From contig SCTU01000141.1 in assembly GCA_004297315.1 (NCBI GenBank), positions 1-5,045 on the forward strand: DNA of 5,045 bases. Direction: 5' to 3'. Source of the stretch: Dehalococcoidia bacterium. Its GTDB lineage: Bacteria > Chloroflexota > Dehalococcoidia > UBA2979. The notes beneath the pieces were generated by a model. The model saw nothing but the letters and a program-made list of their open reading frames with translations, did no database searches and was not told the DNA's origin. The position numbers were made by a program, and so were the translations under genes. Shown here one piece after another: positions 1-5,045 of the stretch (the first letter of the stretch is position 1; every line of letters starts with the position of its first letter).

Positions 1-318
1 GAAGACCACCGAGAACTCGTACATGTTCGTGACCGGTGCGCGTCCCGCCGCGATGGTCCGGGCCACGACCCAAGCCACGAACAAAACGAACGCGATCGAC
101 GTCATCAGCGTGCCGTATCGCCCACCGGGGGTCCCCACCGCGATCGCGATCGCGCCGTCGTCACCGCCACCCGGGGCTGTCGCCGCGCGGCGGACCGGCA
201 CGAGCCTCGCGAGTGCGAGCCTGACGAGCGCCAGCCCCAACGGCGCGAGGTAGCCGAGGATCCCGAGACCCAGCGCGAGCGTGCCGCTGACGAACAGCAG
301 GTAGACCAGTTCGTCCAT
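1..318 (-). CDS. ccsA: CcsA/ResC-family cytochrome c biogenesis protein, N-terminal part (runs off left edge)
   Basis: Only the first 106 residues are visible, reading from an ATG at 318-316 to the window edge; the start MDELVYLLFVSGTLALG is hydrophobic at once. Two membrane segments can be seen: residues about 4-38 (Leu/Gly/Ala-rich) and about 71-89 (LMTSIAFVLFVAWVVARTI). They are joined by a Gly/Asp/Arg loop. After the second segment comes GRAPVTNMYEF, which matches the Arg...Pro-x-x-N-x-Y-E motif found near the start of CcsA/ResC proteins. In this family the protein works with ResB/Ccs1 to move heme across the cytoplasmic membrane and ligate it to CXXCH cysteines (System II). The diagnostic Trp-rich WWD heme-handling motif and the conserved histidines would lie beyond the window and cannot be checked. 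The ATG overlaps the resB stop by one base (TAATG), and no strong Shine-Dalgarno precedes it, so reinitiation after resB is likely. The N-terminal match plus the adjacent resB make the call fairly firm; a related CcmC/CcmF-type heme handling protein is less likely. Confidence 0.85.
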   Translation of the reverse strand, partial: MDELVYLLFVSGTLALGLGILGYLAPLGLALVRLALARLVPVRRAATAPGGGDDGAIAIAVGTPGGRYGTLMTSIAFVLFVAWVVARTIAAGRAPVTNMYEFSVVF

Positions 319-320
319 TA
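316..320 (-). promoter_or_regulatory. resB stop / ccsA start overlap (TAATG)
   Basis: The resB TAA (320-318) and ccsA ATG (318-316) share the base at 318. The upstream stretch is GC-rich (GGGCGGGCGCCG) without a clear AGGAGG. This stop-start arrangement is typical of termination-reinitiation and would keep the two halves of the heme ligation complex at similar levels. Confidence 0.75.
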
Positions 321-1841
321 CGGCGCCCGCCCGGAGACGTCCGCGCTGCGGTTCGGCCCTTCGCCCGCCTCGCGCACGAGGTCGCCGAATTCGCGCTCGA
401 AGGGCAACCCGCGTTCTTTCGCGGTCGCCAGCATCACCGTGGTCGCCTCACCCGTGTCCGTGAGGCGCACCCATACCCGCCGCCGGGGGAAGTAGAGAGC
501 GGCGATCGAGCCCAGCACGACCATCGCCGCGCCCGCCCACACCAGCGGCACTGCCGGGTCTTTCACCACCGAGATGACGGCGAACGTTGAGGCCTCGGCG
601 TACGTGAACTGCAGCCCATTGAGGACCTGCGGCACCCCCCGCGTGACATCCTGAAGGCCGACCAGTTCCTCGCCCCCCACGGGGAACAACTCCAGCCTCA
701 CCTCCTCCGGCGCCACAAGGCCGTTGCTGAAGGTGGCGGCGGAGCCGATGACGAATACTTCTAGCCCGAGCGAGCTGAGCGGGAACGTGCCCGCAAAGCG
801 GTCAGCGATGTTCCCCCGCAACGCCACCGGGCCCTCGTACAGCATCGACCCGGCGGCGTCGCGCACCTGCATGACCACGGCGGGGCCGTAACTCGACTGG
901 TGGACGCGGAGACCGCGCGCCACGAGCGGCTCGTTGACGCGCACCATCCCCCGCGCGACTTCGCGCCCCTGATCGAGCAGCACCACCTCGCTGCGGTAGT
1001 CCTTCGGGATGCCTTTGCCGCCCGGGTAGAATTCGGACTCGAACGAGACGACCTCGACGTCCAGCCCGGTGCCGTGGCCAATTGGCCGTGTCGTGCCCAC
1101 CGGCATGATGAACTGCGACTCAATGAAGCCCCGCCCCGCCGCCGCGATCCCGAGGATCACGATGAGCACGCCCGCATGCGACACGAGCGAGCCGAGCGGT
1201 CCGTAGCGGTGCTTGATGCCCGCCAGGTGCACCTGACTGGCGTCACGCGCAACGACCCAGCGATAGCGCCGCCGGCCGAGTATGCCCTGGACGCGGCGGG
1301 TCGCTTCCTCCAGCGTCTCGCTGACTGTGGCCTCGCCTCGCAGCGGTGCGAGGTCGAACAGCGAGTCGGCCATCCGCGCCGGCGGCATACGGCGCACCAC
1401 GCGCCAGACGTGGTCGACCCGCGTGACCGTGCCGACGAGGACATTCGCGGAGAGCAGGAGCAGCAAGACCCGAAACCAGATGGCGCTGAAGACGTTGAAC
1501 GCGCCCAGCGCGGCCAGCAGGTCGGTCCAGGGGCCGAAGCCGCCTCGTTGCATCTCCACCCAGATCGCGAACCGCTGCGGGCTCTCCTGAGCGGGTGGCG
1601 GCGCCTGTGGCAGCAGCGCACCGACCAGCGCAGCCGCCGCGAGCAGCAACAGCAGCACGATCGCCAGCCGGATCGAGGTCAGCGCATCCCACGCCGCATC
1701 CACCCACCGCAACAACCCGCTGGACGCACGGCGCTGCGCGCGCGGCTCGTCGCCCTCGAACTCGTCGAGGCCGGACGCAGCCACAGGCATCGGGGCCGAG
1801 GCAGCAAGCGCTGCCGGACGGGCGATGCGGTTTACTTGCAT
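318..1841 (-). CDS. resB: ResB/Ccs1-family cytochrome c biogenesis protein (System II)
   Basis: Complete gene of 507 residues from ATG at 1841. The start is chosen because MQVNRIARP leads into a short cytoplasmic tail ahead of the first membrane helix and the ATG overlaps the upstream stop. An in-frame GTG at 1895 would add 18 residues and a 64-bp overlap, and is less likely. Membrane segments lie at residues about 57-78 (IRLAIVLLLLLAAAALVG), 119-139, 216-237 and 429-451. This is the usual ResB layout of three N-terminal helices, a large extracytoplasmic domain (about 238-428) and a final helix with a cytoplasmic tail. Family-like motifs are the SHAG histidine (residue 222) in helix 3, KDYRSEVVLLD at about 280-290 followed by NEPL and VHQSSYGP, and KDPAVPLVWAG entering helix 4. 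ResB pairs with CcsA to deliver reduced heme to apocytochromes on the outer face of the membrane. The length is normal and no frameshift is seen. The downstream ccsA start and upstream cytochrome gene support the role. A dedicated thiol-reducing partner (ResA/CcdA) is not visible. Confidence 0.93.
   Translation of the reverse strand: MQVNRIARPAALAASAPMPVAASGLDEFEGDEPRAQRRASSGLLRWVDAAWDALTSIRLAIVLLLLLAAAALVGALLPQAPPPAQESPQRFAIWVEMQRGGFGPWTDLLAALGAFNVFSAIWFRVLLLLLSANVLVGTVTRVDHVWRVVRRMPPARMADSLFDLAPLRGEATVSETLEEATRRVQGILGRRRYRWVVARDASQVHLAGIKHRYGPLGSLVSHAGVLIVILGIAAAGRGFIESQFIMPVGTTRPIGHGTGLDVEVVSFESEFYPGGKGIPKDYRSEVVLLDQGREVARGMVRVNEPLVARGLRVHQSSYGPAVVMQVRDAAGSMLYEGPVALRGNIADRFAGTFPLSSLGLEVFVIGSAATFSNGLVAPEEVRLELFPVGGEELVGLQDVTRGVPQVLNGLQFTYAEASTFAVISVVKDPAVPLVWAGAAMVVLGSIAALYFPRRRVWVRLTDTGEATTVMLATAKERGLPFEREFGDLVREAGEGPNRSADVSGRAP
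1832..1841 (-). promoter_or_regulatory. Cytochrome stop / resB start overlap (ATGCAAGTAA)
   Basis: The resB ATG lies inside the final codons of the cytochrome gene, whose TAA ends at 1832, giving a 10-bp out-of-frame overlap. The bases just upstream (GCGATGAGCTC) hold at best a weak purine-rich ribosome site. Translation of resB is therefore likely to depend on ribosomes finishing the cytochrome. Confidence 0.65.
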
Positions 1842-3007
1842 GAGCTCATCGCTGTACCGCAACTGTCGTAGATCCAGGTACCGCTGGCCCGCCACTGGTC
1901 GATGCTGGTCAGGCCACCGCTGTACGGGCGGTTGATGTACGGCGCGCCGTCACCGGTGAAGCCCAGCAGGTGGTCCCGGTAATAGCCGTGGGGAATCGCG
2001 ACGTGACAGTCCATGCAGACGATCTCCGCGTCGGCATTGGCCTTGTTGCGCCCGCCCACCATGATCCCGTGGAGGTTCCCTTTGCCGTTCACGCCGTCAT
2101 AGAAACCCGTGGCGGCCGTGGTAGACCCTCGACTGTAGGTCGTCCAGGCGTGGCAGTTGAAGCACAGGTGGTTGCTCGTCCCGGCCTGGCCTGTGGTGCG
2201 GTCCCACTGCCCGCGCAGGATGAACGGGTTCGTCGAGCCGTGCGGGCCGGCGGGGTCGGTCGGAGTGACGCCCGGCGTCGTCTCTGACCGATGGCAGTCC
2301 GAGCACACCATGCGCCCAGTGGGTGTGAACCCGCCGATCAGCGAAGATGCGTACGACGAGCCGTTCGACTTCAGGAACGGGTTCTTCCCCACGTCCTCCA
2401 CCGGGTGGTAGGCGTTGTTCAGGGTGTTGAACTCTTTGGCCTGGTCCGTCTCCACGAACCCGCCACTGGGCGAGGTCGGCGGGGACGTGCCGTACGCCCA
2501 CGATGAGTGGCACTTGAAGCACAACTGGTACTGCATCGTGATCGGATAGGTGGTCGCAAACGTCGGCGCCGTCCAGGCGGCCGTGTTGGTCACGGCGATG
2601 CCCCACACGCTCTGCTGCGGTCCAAACGTGTAGTTGCTGCCGATCGTGTGCGGAGACCCCGGTGATGTCGACCCGGACCACGACCCGGCCACGCCTGCTC
2701 CGGCCAGGTGGGGGTTGTGGCAGTCGGCGCACTCGATGTGCCGGTTCGCGCCCGTAAACGACGCGGGGTTGCGTGTGCGCGGTTCGTTGTTGCTGTGGAT
2801 GCCCGCCGTCGCCGTCAGCGGCATCTTGTAGGTCTTGGCGAACTGCGACATCACGTTCGGCGCCGCGCTGCCGTCGTGGCAGGTGTAGCAGACGTTCTCC
2901 TCGGGCCACGTCTTGTAGAGGACGCGCGGGGCGGGGCTCGTGTGGACGCGGTGGCACCTCGCGCAGGCCGCCGTCTCCACCGTGTACGTGGCGTGCGAGT
3001 TGTGCGC
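1832..3007 (-). other. Heptaheme c-type cytochrome domain
   Basis: Seven CXXCH codon blocks lie at 2951-2965, 2876-2890, 2717-2731, 2507-2521, 2291-2305, 2150-2164 and 2003-2017. Their spacing in residues is 25, 53, 70, 72, 47 and 49. Thirteen further histidines are present in the domain (for example in AHNSH, RVH, GIH, NPH, AYHP, GPHG, NLHG, IPHG), more than enough for bis-histidine ligation of all seven hemes. CXXCHNPH and CXXCHDG contexts are typical of multiheme cytochromes. No CX3CH, CX4CH or CXXCK variants were seen. The start of the domain (AHNSHATY) probably supplies the first distal ligands. Confidence 0.92.
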
Positions 3008-5045
3008 AGGCGGCGTCATCGCCGGCAACGCCGGCCACCCGGATGTGCTCGGCGTCACCGGGGCAGACGCCGCCGAGGGCGCGCTCGTCCCGATCGCGTT
3101 CGTCGCCGTCACCGTGAACGTATAGGCCGTGCCGTTGGTCAGGCCCGTCACGCTCGCGCTGTTGCTCGCTCCGTCGACCGAGGTGTTGAATCCGCCCGGG
3201 CTAGATGTGGCGGTATAACTCGTGATCGCGCTGCCGCCGTTGTTCACGGGTGCGGTCCATGTCACCAGCACATAGCCATTCCCCCCCGTACCGCTGACGG
3301 CGGTCGGCGGGTCCGGCACCGCACCAGGGATGACCGCGTTCGAGGCCGCCGAGGCGGGGCCTGTGCCGATCGAGTTCGTGGCGGTCACCGTGAAGGTGTA
3401 CGAGGTCGCGTTGGTGAGCCCCGTGACCGTCGCACTGAACGTGCTCCCGTTGACCGTCGCGGTGAATGCGCCGGGGCTGGACGTCACCGTGTAGCCGGTG
3501 ATCACGCTGCCGCCGTCGGAGGCGGGCGCCGTCCAGGTGACCGTCGCCTGCCCGTTCCCTGCGGTGGCAGCCACGGTCTGAGGCGCCCCCGGCACGGTGG
3601 CCCCGCCCGCGCTCGGCGTCACGGAGTTCGAGGCCGCGGAAGCCGGGCCCGTACCGATCGCGTTCGTCGCGGTCACCGTAAACGTATACGCCGTGCCATT
3701 GGTGAGCCCCGTCACCGTTGCCGTCAGCGTGCTCCCGCCGACTGCGGCCGTGCCCCCGCCGGGGCTCGCCGTGACGGTATAGCCGAGGATCGCGCTGCCG
3801 CCGTCCGAGGCCGGCGCCACCCACGTCACGGTCGCTTGCGTGTTTCCGGCCGTGGCGACGACGCTTGTGGGCGCGCCCGGGGCCGTGGGCGCCGCACTCG
3901 GCGTAACGCTGTTGGAGGGCGCGGAAGCGACGCTCGTCGCGGCGGCATTCGAGGCGGTGACGGTGAACGTATACGCCGTGCCGTTCGTCAGGCCCGTGAC
4001 CGTCGCGGTCAGCGTGCTCCCGCCGACCGTGGCGGTCAGCCCGCCGGGACTGGACGTCACGGTGTACCCCGTGATCGCGCTGCCGCCGTTCGAGGCGGGC
4101 GCGACCCACGTGACTGTGGCCTGCGCGTTCCCTGCCGTCGCGCTGACGGATGTCGGCGGCCCGGGCGCCGTCGCCGGCGTCACGCTGTTGGACGCCGCAG
4201 ATGCCGGCCCGGTGCCGATCGCATTCGTCGCGGTCACGGTGAACGTGTACGCCGTGCCGTTCGTCAGGCCCGTCACGGTCGCGGTCAGGGTGCTGCCCCC
4301 CACGGTCGCGGTCTGCCCGCCCGGACTCGCCGTCACGGTGTAGCCCGTGATCGCGCTGCCACCGTTCGAGGCCGGCGCCACCCATGTGACCGACGCCTGC
4401 CCCGACCCCGGCGTCGCCACCACGGAAGTCGGCGCATCGGGGGTCGAGGTGATCTGGGCCACCACGTTCGATGCCGCCGTGCTGGCGTCGAACCCAAGGG
4501 TAGCGGTAGGACCATTGCTATCGGGCTGCACTTGGAAGCGCACGCCGAACCGTTGCCCGCCTGTCAGCGTGTTGGCCGCAAGGGTGTAGTTCCAACTGAT
4601 CAGGCCGTACGCAGTGGTCACGTCCATGCGCGTTGTGAAACCGGTCGTCGCGAGGGTCGTTGCTGTACCGTCCGTGCCGATCCGCAAGATCACGGCGCGT
4701 AGATACATGCGCGTGCTAGTCGAGGCTTTGACGTAGGCGTTGAATGTCCAAGCCCCGCCGATCGCCCACGTCGCGCCCGTCGGGACTGCGTCCGACACGA
4801 AAGTCTGCACACCAGCGCCGTCGGCGAAGGTATAGACAAGGTTCTTGTCCGCCAGCACCGCCGTTGCGGTGGCGATCGTCCCGGTCACAGCGGAGGTATT
4901 CATCGTGTTGTAGGTCGTGCTGCCGACGGTCACGTCGGTGGCGTGCAGATTCTGTGTCGACGCCGCGGCTTGCGCGCGGCGGTCACTCGAGACGAGGAGA
5001 CCGACGAGGAGCGCGAGGCCCGTGACCGCCGCGCCTAGTGCAACG
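1832..5045 (-). CDS. FN3-repeat multiheme (seven CXXCH) c-type cytochrome, 5' partial
   Basis: The reading frame is open to the right edge, so the start codon lies outside the window; 1070 residues are visible. A GTG at 4933 is not the true start, because the frame upstream of it encodes an export signal. Domain order (visible numbering): hydrophobic segment 1-18, unrecognised beta-rich domain about 27-201, five FN3 domains about 202-665, short Pro-rich linker, heptaheme domain about 680-1070. The seven heme motifs are CARCH 694, CYTCH 719, CADCH 772, CFKCH 842, CSDCH 914, CFNCH 961 and CMDCH 1010. The first two form a doubled-CXXCH pair typical of extracellular multiheme cytochromes. Such proteins carry electrons outside the cytoplasmic membrane; the actual donor, acceptor and localisation are not shown by the sequence. 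I could not assign it to a named family such as OmcS, OmcE or MtrC. The 3' end overlaps resB by 10 bp, and the gene is followed by both halves of the heme ligation system it would need. The only cysteines outside CXXCH motifs are two in the last nine residues. Confidence 0.92.
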   Translation of the reverse strand, partial: VALGAAVTGLALLVGLLVSSDRRAQAAASTQNLHATDVTVGSTTYNTMNTSAVTGTIATATAVLADKNLVYTFADGAGVQTFVSDAVPTGATWAIGGAWTFNAYVKASTSTRMYLRAVILRIGTDGTATTLATTGFTTRMDVTTAYGLISWNYTLAANTLTGGQRFGVRFQVQPDSNGPTATLGFDASTAASNVVAQITSTPDAPTSVVATPGSGQASVTWVAPASNGGSAITGYTVTASPGGQTATVGGSTLTATVTGLTNGTAYTFTVTATNAIGTGPASAASNSVTPATAPGPPTSVSATAGNAQATVTWVAPASNGGSAITGYTVTSSPGGLTATVGGSTLTATVTGLTNGTAYTFTVTASNAAATSVASAPSNSVTPSAAPTAPGAPTSVVATAGNTQATVTWVAPASDGGSAILGYTVTASPGGGTAAVGGSTLTATVTGLTNGTAYTFTVTATNAIGTGPASAASNSVTPSAGGATVPGAPQTVAATAGNGQATVTWTAPASDGGSVITGYTVTSSPGAFTATVNGSTFSATVTGLTNATSYTFTVTATNSIGTGPASAASNAVIPGAVPDPPTAVSGTGGNGYVLVTWTAPVNNGGSAITSYTATSSPGGFNTSVDGASNSASVTGLTNGTAYTFTVTATNAIGTSAPSAASAPVTPSTSGWPALPAMTPPAHNSHATYTVETAACARCHRVHTSPAPRVLYKTWPEENVCYTCHDGSAAPNVMSQFAKTYKMPLTATAGIHSNNEPRTRNPASFTGANRHIECADCHNPHLAGAGVAGSWSGSTSPGSPHTIGSNYTFGPQQSVWGIAVTNTAAWTAPTFATTYPITMQYQLCFKCHSSWAYGTSPPTSPSGGFVETDQAKEFNTLNNAYHPVEDVGKNPFLKSNGSSYASSLIGGFTPTGRMVCSDCHRSETTPGVTPTDPAGPHGSTNPFILRGQWDRTTGQAGTSNHLCFNCHAWTTYSRGSTTAATGFYDGVNGKGNLHGIMVGGRNKANADAEIVCMDCHVAIPHGYYRDHLLGFTGDGAPYINRPYSGGLTSIDQWRASGTWIYDSCGTAMSSCK
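3050..4441 (-). repeat. Five tandem fibronectin type III domains
   Basis: Five copies of about 90 residues lie at about 4172-4441, 3899-4171, 3614-3883, 3323-3595 and 3050-3316. Each begins with a P-x-x-P-T-x-V motif, then VTW-x-AP, GGSAITGYTV, TGLTNGTAYTFTVTA-N and ends in SxxVTP. This is the classic bacterial FN3 pattern (strand B Trp, the Tyr of strand C, and the L-x-x-G/N-T-x-Y-x-F core of strands E-F). Copies 1 to 3 are closest to each other; copies 4 and 5 are more divergent. Linkers of a few Ser/Ala/Gly/Thr/Pro residues separate copies 2/3 and 3/4. In secreted proteins FN3 arrays usually serve as spacers or binding modules; here they separate the N-terminal domain from the hemes. No cysteines occur in the array. 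Confidence 0.93.
4442..4960 (-). other. Unrecognised beta-rich N-terminal domain of the cytochrome
   Basis: About 170 residues lie between the export segment and the first FN3 domain. They are rich in Thr, Ala, Val and Gly, with alternating hydrophobic/polar strands such as WTFNAYVKASTSTRMYLRAVI and RFGVRFQVQP, and contain no cysteine or heme motif. The pattern suggests an all-beta sandwich, as in many secreted binding or adhesion domains. I do not recognise the family. It could be a surface-attachment, carbohydrate-binding-like or assembly domain; this is inference from composition only. Confidence 0.5.
4961..5044 (-). other. Signal peptide or N-terminal membrane anchor of the cytochrome (partial)
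   Basis: The first 18 visible codons encode the hydrophobic run VALGAAVTGLALLVGLLV, followed by SSDRRAQAAAS. This resembles the h-region and c-region of a Sec signal peptide, with possible signal peptidase I cleavage after AQA or AAA (small residues at -3 and -1). The positively charged n-region and start codon lie beyond the window edge. No lipobox cysteine is present, so a lipoprotein is not indicated. The two arginines before the AQA motif make the c-region rather polar, so an uncleaved anchor is possible. Either way the heme domain would be placed outside the cytoplasm, as System II heme attachment requires. Confidence 0.75.

Noticed and set aside
140..153. Two overlapping GCGATCGC palindromes resembling the cyanobacterial HIP1 octamer
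   Set aside because: They encode part of the Ala-Ile-Ala-Ile run of CcsA and are not repeated across the window, so they look like chance in GC-rich coding sequence.
900..1871. Plus-strand 323-codon frame opposite resB
   Set aside because: It is rich in Arg, His, Asp and Gln with no recognisable domain, and lies exactly antisense to the well supported resB.
1842..1895. Longer resB starting at GTG 1895
   Set aside because: It would need a 64-bp overlap with the cytochrome and a GTG start. The added residues only re-read cytochrome codons, and the ATG at 1841 fits the family's N-terminal layout.
3840..4343. Plus-strand 167-codon frame with a repetitive Val/Pro/Ala protein
   Set aside because: It is the antisense of FN3 copies 1 and 2. 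The apparent internal repeat comes from the FN3 repeats and the hydrophobicity from complementing Thr/Gly codons. Such frames are a known source of false annotations.
3050..4441. Direct repeats that might be a CRISPR array or satellite
   Set aside because: The period is about 270-290 bp, the repeats are coding throughout, and they match FN3 domains; there is no short repeat-spacer structure.
2708..4702. Long plus-strand open frame of 664 codons opposite the FN3 array and part of the heme domain
   Set aside because: The translation is extremely Arg/Gly/Ala-rich with no domain pattern. The opposite strand encodes clear FN3 and CXXCH domains. It is a GC-rich antisense shadow made long by the repeats.
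4931..4933. GTG at 4933 as the start of the cytochrome
   Set aside because: The frame remains open to the window edge, and the 37 codons upstream encode a convincing hydrophobic export segment that a c-type cytochrome requires.

Overview
The window is GC-rich (roughly two thirds G+C by eye) and holds one tightly packed operon read entirely on the minus strand. It has no intergenic space. From right to left it contains: (1) a large secreted or surface multiheme c-type cytochrome, cut off at its 5' end by the window edge; (2) a complete ResB/Ccs1-family cytochrome c biogenesis protein; (3) the first 106 residues of a CcsA/ResC-family cytochrome c biogenesis protein, cut off by the left edge. 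Genes 1 and 2 overlap by 10 bp (ATGCAAGTAA). Genes 2 and 3 share one base (TAATG). Both junctions suggest translational coupling.

The cytochrome is the notable gene. Its visible 1070 residues run: a hydrophobic export segment; an unrecognised beta-rich, cysteine-free domain of about 175 residues; five tandem fibronectin type III (FN3) domains; and a C-terminal region of about 390 residues with seven CXXCH heme c motifs. The FN3 domains form an extended non-redox stalk and the hemes sit at the far C-terminal end, so the protein looks like an electron carrier displayed at or beyond the cell surface. ResB and CcsA are the two membrane halves of the System II (Ccs) machinery. This machinery exports heme and attaches it to CXXCH apocytochromes outside the cytoplasmic membrane. 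An apocytochrome encoded directly before both halves suggests that substrate and maturation machinery are co-produced.

The organism cannot be identified from this window. High GC, System II maturation and an FN3-multiheme fusion would fit a heme-rich anaerobic or metal/mineral-interacting lineage, for example some Actinobacteriota, Chloroflexota, Acidobacteriota or delta-proteobacterial-type groups. This is a low-confidence inference. No RNA gene, mobile element, CRISPR array, promoter or terminator was found. The operon promoter must lie to the right of the window and its end to the left. Long plus-strand open frames exist but are antisense shadows of the GC-rich genes.
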